NCBI RefSeq assembly: GCF_017876545.1
Contig: NZ_JAGIOD010000002.1
Location: 1,488,001-1,552,000, forward strand
DNA: 64,000 nucleotides
Direction of reading: 5' to 3'
Source: Brachybacterium sacelli
GTDB taxonomy: Bacteria > Actinomycetota > Actinomycetes > Actinomycetales > Dermabacteraceae
Position numbers and translations under genes: made by a program. Position 1 is the stretch's first letter. The number at the start of each line of letters is the position of its first letter. Below are positions 54,434-64,000 of the stretch, piece after piece. Below the pieces are notes generated by a model. The model was not told the DNA's origin and did no database searches. It was given only the letters and a program-made list of their open reading frames with translations.

Positions 54434-55243
54434 TCACTCCGACTCGCGCCGTCGCTTCAGGAACTGCTCGAACTCCTCGGCGATCGCCTCACCGCTGGCC
54501 TCCGGCAGCTCCGCCGCGTCCTGAGCGCGCTCGAGCCGGCGCACGTACTCCGCCACGTCCTCGTCGGTGCGGGCCAGCTCATCGACCCCCCGTTCCCAGG
54601 CCTCCGCGTCCTCGACCAGCTCACCGAGGGGGATCGGGGCGCTGACCAAGGACTGCACCTCCCTCAACAGCCCCAGCACCGCCTTCGGGGAGGCGTTCTG
54701 GGACACGTAGTGCGGGACCTGCACCCACGCGCTCGTGGTGCGCATCCCGGCGCTCGCGGTGCGGCGGGCGAGGATCGTCGGCACCCCGATCGGCCCCGAG
54801 TACAGCTCGCTCCCGTCCACCTTCTCGGCCCTGCCGGGCTCGACGTCGGCCGAGACCGGCAGCGGGCGGGTGTGCGGGGAATCGGCCAGCAGGGCGCCCA
54901 GAGAGATGACGGAGCTCACGTCCAGCACCTGCAGCTGCTCCAGCACCTCGTCGCAGAAGCGCTTCCAGCGCACAGAAGGCTCGGGCCCCAGCACCGTGAC
55001 GATCTCGGGACCGCGCGGGGGCTGCACGATCCGCAGCTCGGTGTCCGGCCAGTCGATCACCCGCAACCCCTCCTCGGTGGTGCGGATCTCGGGGCGATTG
55101 ACCTGGAAGTCGATGAACTCCTCGGCGTCGACCGCTCCGGCAGGACGGGAGGGCCACATCTCGAGCAGGTGCTCGATCACCCCGCTGGCGGCCTCTCCCG
55201 CGTCGTTCCACCCGTGGAAAGCGGTGATGGCGATTCGACTCAT
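54434..55243 (-). CDS. PAC2 family protein
   Basis: A 269-residue member of the PAC2 family, which includes proteasome assembly chaperone 2 of eukaryotes. The opening IAITAFHGWNDAGEAASGV and the EEFIDFQVNRPEIR segment are typical. Actinobacterial members commonly neighbour mshC; their function is unknown. ATG at 55243 is six bases after TATGAT. A C-terminal helical extension rich in Glu and Arg follows. Confidence 0.9.
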   Translation of the reverse strand: MSRIAITAFHGWNDAGEAASGVIEHLLEMWPSRPAGAVDAEEFIDFQVNRPEIRTTEEGLRVIDWPDTELRIVQPPRGPEIVTVLGPEPSVRWKRFCDEVLEQLQVLDVSSVISLGALLADSPHTRPLPVSADVEPGRAEKVDGSELYSGPIGVPTILARRTASAGMRTTSAWVQVPHYVSQNASPKAVLGLLREVQSLVSAPIPLGELVEDAEAWERGVDELARTDEDVAEYVRRLERAQDAAELPEASGEAIAEEFEQFLKRRRESE

Positions 55244-55349
55244 CATTCCATCATAGGCTCGGGCGACCTCGCGGAGCCTGGGTGCAGGAGCACCGGATAT
55301 CCTCGGCCCGGTCCGGACCGCGACCGCCCGGGCACGGAGGAGACGCACC

Positions 55350-56465
55350 ATGAAGAGCCCCACCCTGCGCCTGGGTGCGCTGCCCCCGATCAAGGTCAGC
55401 CCCGGAACCCTGGTCACGGTGCTCGTGCTCGCCGTCATCCTGTACCCGGGACTGGGCGCCGGCGGCTCCTCCCCGGCGACGGGGGCGCTGCTGGCGTTCG
55501 GCATCGCCCTGTTCATGATCCTCTCCGTCCTCGTCCACGAGGCCTCGCACGCCCTCAGCGCCCACGGCTTCGGCGCGCAGGTGGACCACATCGCCCTGAC
55601 CCTGTGGGGCGGGCACACCCAGTACCGGGGCGAAGCCCTGGGCACCGTCGCCTCGATGGTGATCTCCCTGTCCGGTCCGCTGGCCAACGGGGTGCTGGCG
55701 GCGCTGACCACGGGCTTGGGCGCCCTGAGCCTCCCGGGCACCCCCGCGGACGTGTTCTGGACCTACGGCAGCATCCTGAACATCGCCCTGGGCCTGTTCA
55801 ACCTGCTGCCGGGACTGCCGATGGACGGCGGGCGCGCCCTGGAGGCCCTGCTGGGCGGGGTGCTGCGAGACGTGCTGCTGGGCACCCGTGTGACCGCCTG
55901 GATCGGACGCGTCATCGCGGTCGCCGTGGTGGCGCTGCCCCTGTGGCGGATCCTGCGTGACCAGGGGACCGGCTCCCTGGGCCTGCTCACGCTGCTGTGG
56001 GCGATGCTGATCGCCGCGATGCTGTGGCAGGGAGCCTCGCGCGCCCTGCAGGCCGCGACCCTGCAGCATCGGATCCGGACACTCGACGCAGCGGCGCTGG
56101 CGCGCCCGATGCACATCGTCCCGCCCGGACAGCTGCTCGCGGAGCTCGGCTCCGGGTCGGATCTCGACACCGTGCTGGTCCTGGACCGCAGCGCGCCGCG
56201 GCCGGGGACCGTCGGCCACGCCTACCGCATCCACCCCGCCGCGGCGGAGGCAGTCCCCGTCGCGCAGCGCGGGCGGACCCCGGTCAGCGCCGTCGCCGGC
56301 TCCGTGGGCGAGATGGGCCTGCTGGACGCCTCCCTGCGCGGCGACGCACTGATCTCGGCGATGCTCGCCCGCCCCGTGCCCGTGTACCTCGTCCATGAGT
56401 CCGAGGGACGGCCGCGCGGCGTGATCATGAGCGCCGACGTCAACGGTCTTCTGCGCGGACGGTGA
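55350..56465 (+). CDS. M50-family site-2 protease with CBS-like tail
   Basis: A 371-residue membrane metalloprotease. The zinc motif is HEASH (H63, E64, H67) within a membrane helix, and the third ligand is in NLLPGLPMDGGRA. Six helices are likely. The last 130 residues resemble a degenerate CBS pair. Such proteases cleave membrane-bound anti-sigma factors or other peptides; the target is unknown. ATG at 55350 follows GGAGGAG. Confidence 0.87.
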   Translation: MKSPTLRLGALPPIKVSPGTLVTVLVLAVILYPGLGAGGSSPATGALLAFGIALFMILSVLVHEASHALSAHGFGAQVDHIALTLWGGHTQYRGEALGTVASMVISLSGPLANGVLAALTTGLGALSLPGTPADVFWTYGSILNIALGLFNLLPGLPMDGGRALEALLGGVLRDVLLGTRVTAWIGRVIAVAVVALPLWRILRDQGTGSLGLLTLLWAMLIAAMLWQGASRALQAATLQHRIRTLDAAALARPMHIVPPGQLLAELGSGSDLDTVLVLDRSAPRPGTVGHAYRIHPAAAEAVPVAQRGRTPVSAVAGSVGEMGLLDASLRGDALISAMLARPVPVYLVHESEGRPRGVIMSADVNGLLRGR

Positions 56466-56518
56466 CCAAGTCGACTCTCGCGCGCAGACGTCTCACCTCG
56501 CGTCATATGCTGGGACGC

Positions 56519-57553
56519 ATGACGCAGCAGCCCGCGCCCCGAGCTCCCCGCCGCGGCCTGGATCGCACCGGTCCCTTCGACCTCGGCGACAAGGTCCAGC
56601 TCGCCGACTCCAAGAACCGCCTGCACACGATCACGCTCAAGCCCGGCGGGCAGTTCCACACCCATCGCGGGGTGCTCGAGCACGATCAGCTGATCGGGGC
56701 CGAGGACGGGGTGGTCGTCGAGGACAACCGGGGCACCCGCTACCAGGCGCTGCGCCCCCTGTACTCCGACTACATGCTCTCGATGCCCCGCGGCGCCGCG
56801 ATCATCTACCCCAAGGACGCCGCGCAGATCCTCATGTGGGGCGACATCTTCCCGGGTGCCCGCGTGCTCGAGGCGGGAGTCGGCTCCGGCGGTCTGACCA
56901 CCGCGCTGCTGCGCGCCGTCGGCGCCGACGGTTCGGTCCACTCGATCGAGCGCCGCGAGGACTTCGCCGAGGTCGCCCGGGAGAACGTCGAGACCTTCTT
57001 CGGCGCCCCGCACCCATCGTGGGATCTCTCGATCGGCGACTTCCAGGACGTCGCCCCCGCCCTGAACCCGGACGGCCCCGCCGTGGACCGTGTGGTGCTG
57101 GACATGCTCGCCCCCTGGGAGTGCGTCGACGCCGCCGCCGAGGTGCTCGTCTCCGGCGGGGTGTTCCTCGCCTACGTCGCGACCGTCACCCAGCTCTCGC
57201 GGACCGCCGAGGCGCTGCGGGACCACGGCGAGTTCACCGAGCCCCACGGCTGGGAGTCCTTCGTGCGGCCCTGGCACCTCGAGGGCCTGGCCGTGCGTCC
57301 CGAGCACCGCATGAACGCCCACACCGGCTTCCTGCTGACCTCCCGGCGCACGGCCCACGGGGCCCGCGCCCTGACCCGCGTGAGCCGCCCCGCGCCGGGC
57401 TCCCGGGACGAGGAGGAGCTGACCGATCCCGCCAACGACGGCTTCGGCGGCTCGACGAGCGAGTGGGGTCCGCAGGACGTGGGGGAGCGGGGCGTCGCCC
57501 CACGCAAGCTCAAGCGCGCACTGCGCGACATCCGGCAGGGACGCGACCGCTGA
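56519..57553 (+). CDS. trmI: tRNA (adenine(58)-N1)-methyltransferase TrmI
   Basis: A 344-residue Rossmann methyltransferase that makes m1A58 in tRNA T-loops. Features: [13 protein letters not shown], the SAM motif [18 protein letters not shown] near residue 115, [10 protein letters not shown] and the [12 protein letters not shown] end. ATG at 56519 is seven bases after TATGCT. In actinobacteria this gene precedes the arc-pup cluster, as here. The charged C-terminal 60 residues are species-specific. Confidence 0.94.
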   Translation: MTQQPAPRAPRRGLDRTGPFDLGDKVQLADSKNRLHTITLKPGGQFHTHRGVLEHDQLIGAEDGVVVEDNRGTRYQALRPLYSDYMLSMPRGAAIIYPKDAAQILMWGDIFPGARVLEAGVGSGGLTTALLRAVGADGSVHSIERREDFAEVARENVETFFGAPHPSWDLSIGDFQDVAPALNPDGPAVDRVVLDMLAPWECVDAAAEVLVSGGVFLAYVATVTQLSRTAEALRDHGEFTEPHGWESFVRPWHLEGLAVRPEHRMNAHTGFLLTSRRTAHGARALTRVSRPAPGSRDEEELTDPANDGFGGSTSEWGPQDVGERGVAPRKLKRALRDIRQGRDR

Positions 57554-57587
57554 CGCGTCCCGAGCAGAGGGAAGGAGACCGCTCCCG

Positions 57588-59171
57588 ATGAAGACCTACG
57601 CGGAGATGACCGCCGAGCTGGAGCAGCTCGCCGCCCACAACGACCGGCTCACCGGCTCGCTGCGCGCCGCCCGTGCCCAGATCGTCGAGCTCAAGAGCGA
57701 CCTCGAACGGGTCGGGGACCCGCCGAACTCGTATGCGACCTTCCTGCGCCGGACCGAGGGGACCACCCTCGACGTCCTGCACAACGGGCGGAAGCTGCGG
57801 GTCGCGACCGCTGCGAGCCTGGACCTGGACGCCCTCACGCCCGGCACCGAGCTGCGCCTGAACGAGGCCCTGGCCGCGGTGGAGGCAGTGGCCGCGAGCG
57901 ACGCCGGCAACGTGGTGCCCGTGGTCGAGTCCCTCGCCGACACCCGCTTGCTGGTGGCCGTCGCCCCCGACGACATCCGGGCGCTGCGCCGAGCGGGCGG
58001 CCTGACCGAGGAGACCCTGCATCCCGGCGACCACGTCCTGGTGGACCTCAAGGCACAGCTGGTGCTCGAACGGATCGACCGCGCCGAGATCACCGACCTC
58101 GTGCTCGAGCAGGTCCCCGACGTGTCCTTCGACGAGATCGGCGGGCTCGGCGACCAGATCGAGGCGATCCGCGACGCCGTCGAGCTGCCGTTCCTCCAGC
58201 AGGACCTCTACCGAACCTACGGTCTGCGCCCGCCGCAGGGCGTGCTGCTGTACGGTCCGCCCGGCTGCGGCAAGACGATGATCGCCAAGGCCGTCGCCCA
58301 CGAACTGGTGCTGCGCAGCGCCGAGGTGCGCGGGGTCAGCGTCTCCGAGGCGCTCGAGAACTCGGCCTTTCTCAACGTCAAGGGCCCCGAGCTGCTGAAC
58401 AAGTACGTCGGCGAGACCGAGCGCTCCATCCGCCTGGTCTTCGAGCGGGCGCGGGAGAAGGCCGCCGCCGACCATCCCGTGGTCATCTTCTTCGACGAGA
58501 TGGAGGCGCTGTTCCGCACCCGCGGCACCGGGCTGTCCAGCGACGTCGAGACCACGATCGTGCCGCAGCTGCTGGCCGAGATCGACGGCGTCGAGGGGCT
58601 GGACAACGTGATCGTCATCGGCGCCTCCAACCGTGAGGACATGATCGACCCCGCGATCCTGCGCCCGGGACGGCTCGACGTGAAGATCCGCGTGCGCCGC
58701 CCCCACGCCCGCGCCGGTCGCGAGATCCTCGGCCTCTACCTCGACGAGAGCGTGCCCGTGCGCGAGGACCGGGCGGCGCTGCTGGACCTCGCGGTCGCGG
58801 AGATCTACGACGACGGTCCCTCCTCGGCCTTCGTGCGCCTGGAGTACGGCGACGGCACCGAGGAGACGCTCCACTTCCGCGACTTCGTCTCCGGGGCGAC
58901 GCTGCGCAACATCACCGACCGCGCCAAGAAGCTCGCCGTCAAGGACCAGCTCCGCAGCGGCCAGGAGGGTCTGACCTCGCAGCATCTGCGCGACGCGATC
59001 ACCGCCGAGTTCGTGGAGAACGAGGACATGCCCTCGGCCGCCCACCCCGAGGACTGGGCCCGGGTGGCCGGTGACCGGGGCACGCGCGGCCGGCGCCTCG
59101 ACGCGGTCGTCCCGCTGCAGGGCCGCTCCCGCGCGACCGCCGCCGACGAGGAGGAGGCGACCGCCCGATGA
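57588..59171 (+). CDS. arc: Proteasome-associated AAA ATPase (Arc/Mpa)
   Basis: Hexameric unfoldase that recognises Pup-tagged proteins; 527 residues. An N-terminal coiled coil (about 1-45) binds Pup, two OB domains follow, then the AAA module with Walker [24 protein letters not shown], and Walker [12 protein letters not shown]. The C-terminus ends in a charged stretch with ATAR and lacks the QYL-type residues that dock onto the 20S proteasome in Mpa. AAGGAGACC precedes the ATG. Overlaps dop by ATGA. It may act without a proteasome here. Confidence 0.95.
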   Translation: MKTYAEMTAELEQLAAHNDRLTGSLRAARAQIVELKSDLERVGDPPNSYATFLRRTEGTTLDVLHNGRKLRVATAASLDLDALTPGTELRLNEALAAVEAVAASDAGNVVPVVESLADTRLLVAVAPDDIRALRRAGGLTEETLHPGDHVLVDLKAQLVLERIDRAEITDLVLEQVPDVSFDEIGGLGDQIEAIRDAVELPFLQQDLYRTYGLRPPQGVLLYGPPGCGKTMIAKAVAHELVLRSAEVRGVSVSEALENSAFLNVKGPELLNKYVGETERSIRLVFERAREKAAADHPVVIFFDEMEALFRTRGTGLSSDVETTIVPQLLAEIDGVEGLDNVIVIGASNREDMIDPAILRPGRLDVKIRVRRPHARAGREILGLYLDESVPVREDRAALLDLAVAEIYDDGPSSAFVRLEYGDGTEETLHFRDFVSGATLRNITDRAKKLAVKDQLRSGQEGLTSQHLRDAITAEFVENEDMPSAAHPEDWARVAGDRGTRGRRLDAVVPLQGRSRATAADEEEATAR

Positions 59172-60850
59172 CCGAGCACGTCCCCCCGACCGCGGCACTG
59201 AGGACCGAGCGGGTGATGGGCATCGAGACCGAGTTCGGGGTGCTGCACGCCGACCTCGAGGACCGCTCCCGGGCCGGCGCCGGCAGCTCGATCCTGCTCT
59301 CGCACCTCGTGGTCGGGGCCTACGCCCTGCTGGACCCGCTGGAGGGAGAGCGCGGCCGCCGGGTGCGCTGGGACTACGGTGACGAGACCCCGCTGCGGGA
59401 CGCCCGCGGCTTCGAGCTCCAGCGCGCCGCGGCGCACCCCACCCAGCTCACCCACGAGGTGCGCGACGCCCACGTGCCCAGCGTCGAGCTGGACCAGCCG
59501 CTGGCCGGTCCGGAGGTGGCGCCCGAGGGCGACGACGCCGAGGTGCTCACCTGGGCCGCGCAGCGCTCGATCGGCAACGCCGTGCTCACCAACGGCGCCC
59601 GCTGGTACGTCGACCATGCCCATCCCGAGTACTCCGCCCCCGAGGTCACCAGGGCCCGCGAGGCGGTGGTCGCCGACCGCGCCGGCGAGGAGATCGCCCG
59701 TCGTGCGATGGGCATCCTGGAGGCCGCCGAGGGCATCCCCGACGTCGCGCTGTACAAGAACAACACCGACGGCAAGGGGGCCTCCTACGGCACCCACGAG
59801 AACTACCTCGTCGACCGCGACGTGCCCTTCGAACGGGTCGCCGCCGCCATGCTGCCGTTCCTGACCACTCGCCAGGTGCTGGTGGGTGCGGGCCGCGTGG
59901 GACTGGGAACCCGGGGCGAGCACCCCGGGTTCCAGCTCTCCTCGCGCGCCGACTTCATGGAGGCCGAGGTGGGGCTCGAGACCACCTTGAACCGGCCGAT
60001 CGTCAACACCCGCGACGAGCCGCACTCGGACCCCTCGCGCTTCCGCCGCCTGCACGTGATCGTCGGGGACGCGAACCTGCTCGAGGAATCCACCTTCCTC
60101 AAGCTCGGCACCACCTCGCTGGTGCTCGCCGCCCTCGAGGCCGAGCACCGCACCGGCGAGGCGATCCTGCCGGACCTGCGCCTGGCCGATCCCGTCACGG
60201 CGATCCGCACCATCAGCCACGACCCCACGCTGCGGGCCACCGTCCCCCTGGCCGACGGGCGGGAGCTCACCGCCGTGCAGATCCAGCGTGCGCACCTCGA
60301 GGCGCTGGTCGAGGTCGCCGACCCCGAGGACGAGGAGACCACCCAGGTGCTGGCCGCCTGGGGCGAGCTCCTCGACCTGCTCGAGGAGGACCCGGCCCGG
60401 GCCGCGGATCGCGTCGAGTGGGTCGCCAAGCTCCAGCTGCTGGAGCGCTACCGCGCCCGCCACGGTCTGCCGTGGGGTGATCCGCGCCTGTTCATGGTCG
60501 ACCTGCAGTACTCGGACCTGCGCCCGGGCAGGGGGCTGTTCACGAGGCTGCGCTCCGCCGGTGCGGTGGGCACCCTCGTCGGCCAGGACGAGGTGGACGC
60601 GGCCGTCACCACCGCCCCCGTCACCACCCGTGCCCACCTGCGCGGGGGCCTGATCGCCGCCCACCGCGAGCACGTGCCCTCGGCCGGCTGGGACGCGATC
60701 ACGCTCGCGGGCGCCGACGGCGGCTACCGCCTGCGCCTGGCCGATCCGCGCCTGGGCTCCGCCGCGTGGTGCGCGCTGCGCGGCATCGACCTGTCGGAAG
60801 ATCCCGAGACGATCCTCGACGCGCTGCGCCGGGCCGTCTCCGAGTCCTGA
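59168..60850 (+). CDS. dop: Deamidase/depupylase Dop
   Basis: A 560-residue enzyme that converts the Gln end of Pup to Glu and can remove Pup from proteins. The active-site opening [11 protein letters not shown], the catalytic-aspartate region [33 protein letters not shown] and INTRDEPH-like [10 protein letters not shown] are all present. The Dop-loop insertion after the first motif distinguishes it from PafA. Second gene of the arc-dop-pup-pafA operon. Confidence 0.96.
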   Translation: MTEHVPPTAALRTERVMGIETEFGVLHADLEDRSRAGAGSSILLSHLVVGAYALLDPLEGERGRRVRWDYGDETPLRDARGFELQRAAAHPTQLTHEVRDAHVPSVELDQPLAGPEVAPEGDDAEVLTWAAQRSIGNAVLTNGARWYVDHAHPEYSAPEVTRAREAVVADRAGEEIARRAMGILEAAEGIPDVALYKNNTDGKGASYGTHENYLVDRDVPFERVAAAMLPFLTTRQVLVGAGRVGLGTRGEHPGFQLSSRADFMEAEVGLETTLNRPIVNTRDEPHSDPSRFRRLHVIVGDANLLEESTFLKLGTTSLVLAALEAEHRTGEAILPDLRLADPVTAIRTISHDPTLRATVPLADGRELTAVQIQRAHLEALVEVADPEDEETTQVLAAWGELLDLLEEDPARAADRVEWVAKLQLLERYRARHGLPWGDPRLFMVDLQYSDLRPGRGLFTRLRSAGAVGTLVGQDEVDAAVTTAPVTTRAHLRGGLIAAHREHVPSAGWDAITLAGADGGYRLRLADPRLGSAAWCALRGIDLSEDPETILDALRRAVSES

Positions 60851-60860
60851 GGAGGACCCC

Positions 60861-61046
60861 ATGTCCCAGCAGTCACTGCACGGCCCCGGAGATCACGACG
60901 ACTCCGCCGACTCCGCTGACGTCGCCGGCGGGCAGACCTTCGCCTCGGCCCAGGGCGCCGACGACCTGCTCGACGAGATCGACTCGGTCCTGGAGTCGAA
61001 CGCCGAGACCTTCGTGCGCTCCTTCGTCCAGAAGGGCGGCCAGTGA
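60861..61046 (+). CDS. pup: Prokaryotic ubiquitin-like protein Pup
   Basis: A 61-residue protein modifier ending in GGQ, so it needs Dop deamidation before ligation. The C-terminal half (ADDLLDEIDSVLESNAETFV) forms the helix that binds Arc and PafA; the N-terminal half is disordered and acidic. GAGGAGG precedes the ATG, 10 bases after dop. The next gene is pafA, only four bases away. Confidence 0.96.
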   Translation: MSQQSLHGPGDHDDSADSADVAGGQTFASAQGADDLLDEIDSVLESNAETFVRSFVQKGGQ

Positions 61047-61050
61047 CCCG

Positions 61051-62445
61051 ATGATGCGTCGCGTCGGAGGGCTGGAGACCGAATTCGGTCTGGTGTGCGT
61101 GCGGGCCGACGGCTCCCGCGCCCTCGAGCCGGAGGCCGCCGCCCGCGAGCTGTTCCGCCCCGTGGTGGCCATGGGCCGCTCCTCGAACGTGTTCCTGCGC
61201 AACGCGGCACGGCTCTATCTCGACGTGGGCTCCCACCCGGAGTACGCCACTGCCGAGTGCGACGACTGGTGGGAGCTGGTCGCCCAGGACCGCGCGGGAG
61301 AGCGGATCTTCGCAGACCTCGCCGCCCAGGCGGACCGGCGCCTCGCCGACGACGGGCAGGACGCCCGCATCCACCTGCTCAAGAACAACGTCGACTCCGC
61401 GGGCAACGCCTTCGGCTCCCACGAGAACTACCTCGTCGACCGCCGCGGGGAGTTCACCCGCCTGCCCCGCTACCTGCTGCCGTTCCTGGTCACCCGCCAG
61501 ATCATCACGGGCGCGGGGGGAGTGGTCACCGATCCCGACGGCACCGGACGCTTCGTCTTCTCCCGGCGCAGTGACCACATGTGGGAGGCGATCTCCTCGG
61601 CGACCACCCGCACCCGCCCGATCATCAACACCCGGGACGAGCCCCACGGCGATCCCACCCGCTTCCGTCGCCTCCACGTCATCGTCGGCGATTCGACCAT
61701 GAGCGAGGTCTCCACCCACCTGCGCTTCGCGACCACGGACCTGGTGCTGCGAGTGATCGAATCGGGCCGGTCGCTGCCCGAGCTCGCCCTGCACGATGAC
61801 ATCGCGGCGATCCGCGCCGTCGCCCGCGATCTCACCGGGCAGCAGCCGATCCCCACCGCGAACGGGGGCAGCACCACCGCGGTGCAGGTGCAGCAGCGAT
61901 GGCTCGACCTCGCCGCCGAGGTCGCCCAGGAGGGGGAGGAGCAGCAGGTCCTGGAGACCTGGCAGAAGGCCCTCGACGCCGTGCGCACGGGGGATCGGTC
62001 CTGGGCCGCGACGCATCTCGACTGGGCCATCAAGGAGCAGCTGGTTGGCCAGGTCGCCGCGCGCCTCGGCCTCGATCTCTCCGCGCCCGAGATCGAACGG
62101 CTCGATCTCGCCTATCACGACATCGCCCCCGCCCACAGCGTCTTCCAGGCGCTCCAGCGTCGCGGGCTCGCTCCGTCGGTGCTGCAGGAGCAGCGGGTCG
62201 AGGACGCCCGGGAACAGGCCCCGCGCACCACGCGGGCCCATCTGCGCGGCCAGGTCGTCACGGCCGCCCAGCAGCACGGCGTCGACCATGTCGTGGACTG
62301 GACCACGCTGCGCCTGACCCGCCCCGGCGCCATGCCGGTGCAGGTGCTGGACCCCTTCGCGACCTCGCTGCCGGCCGTGGACGCGCTGCTCGCGGAGATC
62401 CGTGCGCTCGGCGCGGACGCGCCGCCGCCGGCACCGCCCGCCTGA
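61051..62445 (+). CDS. pafA: Pup--protein ligase PafA
   Basis: ATP-dependent ligase joining the Pup C-terminus to substrate lysines; 464 residues. GGLETEFGLVCV starts the glutamine-synthetase-like fold, YLDVGSHPEYATAE carries the catalytic aspartate, and NNVDSAGNAFGSHENYL and [20 protein letters not shown] follow. Two adjacent ATG codons (61051, 61054) are possible starts. The prcB and prcA genes usually found between pup and pafA are absent. Confidence 0.96.
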   Translation: MMRRVGGLETEFGLVCVRADGSRALEPEAAARELFRPVVAMGRSSNVFLRNAARLYLDVGSHPEYATAECDDWWELVAQDRAGERIFADLAAQADRRLADDGQDARIHLLKNNVDSAGNAFGSHENYLVDRRGEFTRLPRYLLPFLVTRQIITGAGGVVTDPDGTGRFVFSRRSDHMWEAISSATTRTRPIINTRDEPHGDPTRFRRLHVIVGDSTMSEVSTHLRFATTDLVLRVIESGRSLPELALHDDIAAIRAVARDLTGQQPIPTANGGSTTAVQVQQRWLDLAAEVAQEGEEQQVLETWQKALDAVRTGDRSWAATHLDWAIKEQLVGQVAARLGLDLSAPEIERLDLAYHDIAPAHSVFQALQRRGLAPSVLQEQRVEDAREQAPRTTRAHLRGQVVTAAQQHGVDHVVDWTTLRLTRPGAMPVQVLDPFATSLPAVDALLAEIRALGADAPPPAPPA

Positions 62446-62541
62446 ACCCTGGGTCGTCCCCACCCTGGGAACTCCTCGGCCCGCGCCCCGTACCCTGGTG
62501 CCCGTGCCCCGCTCGGGGCTCCTGACCCGAAAGGCCCGCTC

Positions 62542-63498
62542 TTGATCCGCCGCCGCACGCTGCTGACCACCGCCCTCGCCGCCACCGCCGCCATCGGGCT
62601 GGCCGCCTGCTCCGAGGACGGCTCCGATCCCGAGGCCACGGGTGCCGCCTCCGACGCCGGCGGCGGCGAGCCCGCCCTCTCGGGCGTCACGGTCGGTGAG
62701 GATCTCGGCGCGGAGCCGACCGTCGAGTTCTCCGCCCCGCTGGCGATCTCCGGCCCCGACGCGCAGGTGATCGTGCCCGGGGACGGCGCGAAGATCGCCG
62801 AGGGCGACAACCTCATCTGGCGCAGCCTCTACGCCGACGCGGCCACGGGCGAGACGCTGCAGTCCTGGTGGCAGGGCGCCCCCGCCAGCGGTCTGCGGGT
62901 CGACGCCGAGGGGGTCGGCCAGTCGGCCCTCGAGGCGCTGACCACCGCGACCGTCGGCTCCCGCGTCGCGATGGCCGGATGGCAGACCTCGCAGTCCGGC
63001 GACAACTACTCCCTGGTCCAGGTGGCCGACATCGACCGCGTCGTCGACCCGCTACGCGCCGAGGGCGAGAGCGGCGACCCCTCCGGGGACTTCCCGGCCG
63101 TGACCCTCGACGACAAGGGCGCACCCGCGCTCCAGGACACGCCGCAGGGCGATCCGCCCACCGAGACCGTGCGTGAGGAGCTCATCGTCGGGACCGGCGA
63201 GCGCACCCGCGAGGGTGACTACCTGGTCATGCACTACACCGGCTGGTCCTGGGCCGACGGGAAGCAGTTCGACTCCTCCTGGGAGCGGGATGCCCCCTTC
63301 TCCTTCGTCCAGGGAGCCGGGCGAGTCATCCCGGGCTGGGACCAGGGCCTGCTGGACCTGCCCGTCGGCAGCCAGGTCATGCTGGTCCTCCCGCCGGCCG
63401 CCGCCTACGGGGAGAAGGGCGAGAACGACGAGGAACTCAACGGCCAGACGCTGATCTTCGTCATCGACGTCCTCGACGCCGCCCACAGGGCAGACTGA
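62542..63498 (+). CDS. FKBP-type peptidyl-prolyl isomerase lipoprotein
   Basis: A 318-residue lipoprotein. The signal peptide (RRRTLLTTALAATAAIGLAAC) gives a lipobox with Cys at about 23, then a Gly/Ala/Asp linker. Two FKBP-like domains follow: a degenerate one (about 60-170) and a canonical one (about 210-316) with HYTGWSWADGKQFDSSWER, VIPGWDQGL and PAAAYGEKG. It probably helps fold exported proteins. TTG at 62542 follows GAAAGG. FKBP genes after pafA are common in Micrococcales. Confidence 0.9.
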   Translation: MIRRRTLLTTALAATAAIGLAACSEDGSDPEATGAASDAGGGEPALSGVTVGEDLGAEPTVEFSAPLAISGPDAQVIVPGDGAKIAEGDNLIWRSLYADAATGETLQSWWQGAPASGLRVDAEGVGQSALEALTTATVGSRVAMAGWQTSQSGDNYSLVQVADIDRVVDPLRAEGESGDPSGDFPAVTLDDKGAPALQDTPQGDPPTETVREELIVGTGERTREGDYLVMHYTGWSWADGKQFDSSWERDAPFSFVQGAGRVIPGWDQGLLDLPVGSQVMLVLPPAAAYGEKGENDEELNGQTLIFVIDVLDAAHRAD

Positions 63499-63569
63499 GC
63501 GGACGACCGGTGACCGTCCGAGTCCACTGATCCGATCGATCCGATCGACCCGACCCCGAAGGAGGTCCC

Positions 63570-63950
63570 ATGGACCGCAGCAAGCCCGAGATCGACCATC
63601 CCGAGGGCCCCGCGCCCACCGAGCTGGTCAGCCATGACGAGATCATCGGCGACGGCGAAGAGGCCGGCCGCGGCGACGTGGTCGACGTCCACTACGTCGG
63701 CGTCTCCCATTCCAGCGGCGAGCAGTTCGACGCCTCCTGGGACCGCGGCGAGCCGCTGCGCTTCCAGCTCGGCGTCGGCCAGGTCATCTCCGGCTGGGAC
63801 CAGGGGGTCCAGGGGATGAAGGTCGGCGGTCGCCGCCGGCTGGGGATCCCCGCCTCCCTCGCCTACGGCGACATGGGCGCCCCGCCCGTCATCGCCCCCG
63901 GCGAGTCCCTGATCTTCGTGTGCGACCTGGTGGCGGTGCACAAGCGCTGA
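63570..63950 (+). CDS. FKBP-type peptidyl-prolyl isomerase
   Basis: A 126-residue cytosolic FKBP domain: VVDVHYVGVSHSSGEQFDASW, then VISGWDQGVQGMKVGGRRRL and IPASLAYGDMGAP, the usual isomerase active-site residues. AAGGAGGT precedes the ATG. It follows the FKBP lipoprotein and probably arose from a related gene. Confidence 0.95.
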   Translation: MDRSKPEIDHPEGPAPTELVSHDEIIGDGEEAGRGDVVDVHYVGVSHSSGEQFDASWDRGEPLRFQLGVGQVISGWDQGVQGMKVGGRRRLGIPASLAYGDMGAPPVIAPGESLIFVCDLVAVHKR

Positions 63951-63961
63951 GCAGGTCCGCC

Positions 63962-64000
63962 ATGTCGGCGGCGGGGGAGCAGGAAGGTCTCTTCGAGGCC
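63962..64000 (+). CDS. Start of the next gene (first 13 codons only)
   Basis: ATG at 63962, 11 bases after the FKBP stop and after GAGCAGG, opens a frame (MSAAGEQEGLFEA) that runs off the right edge. By position it could be pafB, the WYL regulator that usually follows here, but 13 codons cannot prove it. Confidence 0.35.
   Translation, partial: MSAAGEQEGLFEA

Noticed and set aside
63507..63569. Tandem CCGATCGAT-like repeat before the second FKBP gene
   Set aside because: Only about two copies over 24 bases; it is a short, probably chance repeat in a small intergenic gap.

Overview
The window is about 64 kb of a high-GC, gene-dense actinobacterial chromosome. The marker set (GlnE next to a second glutamine synthetase, polyphosphate glucokinase, mycothiol ligase MshC, Pup ligation genes, DUF3052 next to aceE, RDD/DUF4191/lipA/lipB order beside glnA) points to the order Micrococcales. 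A Dermabacteraceae genus such as Brachybacterium is my best guess, but that is inference from gene content and order, not a search.

Layout. 1-2 kb: 5' end of aceE, a DUF3052 gene and tRNA-Val. 2-5.4 kb: an accessory-looking stretch with an ECF41-type sigma factor and its divergent short-chain oxidoreductase, a broken GAF-ANTAR regulator and small orphans. 5.4-9.8 kb: sufS-sufU-nif3 operon, yaaA and the RNase P RNA. 9.8-18 kb: ppgK, map, panB, a lipoprotein, then glnA2-glnE. 18-20.4 kb: a single-chain PheRS-like protein (PheS core plus FDX-ACB) behind a structured leader, and an orphan PD-(D/E)XK nuclease. 20.4-25.7 kb: a two-component system and a TetR-controlled ABC exporter. 25.7-37 kb: glnA1, RDD protein, DUF4191, lipA, lipB, a pseudokinase membrane protein, the E2 acyltransferase, lpd and pepA. 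37-47 kb: two membrane proteins, pyrD, rarA, rpsD, then the overlapping alaS-ruvX-mltG-aroE operon. 47-53 kb: tRNA-Leu, a GPH-type sugar transporter with a broken ChbG deacetylase gene, two SPOUT methyltransferases, a prepilin peptidase and uppP. 53-64 kb: mshC, PAC2, an M50 protease, trmI, then arc-dop-pup-pafA followed by two FKBP genes.

Functional themes are lipoate-dependent 2-oxoacid dehydrogenases (E1, E2, E3, LipA and LipB are all here), nitrogen assimilation (GlnA1 with its adenylylation tyrosine, GlnE, and a GlnA2 without one), and pupylation. No 20S proteasome genes lie between pup and pafA, and the Arc ATPase lacks the usual C-terminal docking residues, so Pup tagging may serve a proteasome-free role here.

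Many starts look leaderless: a TANNNT box lies 6-7 bases before ATG or GTG at 11 genes or gene remnants, and I used this rule to choose several starts. The strongest leads are the FARS2-like synthetase with its possible leader-peptide control, the Pup locus without prcBA, the ECF41 promoter match, the pseudokinase, the two decayed genes, and a 134-base duplication inside the E2 gene.
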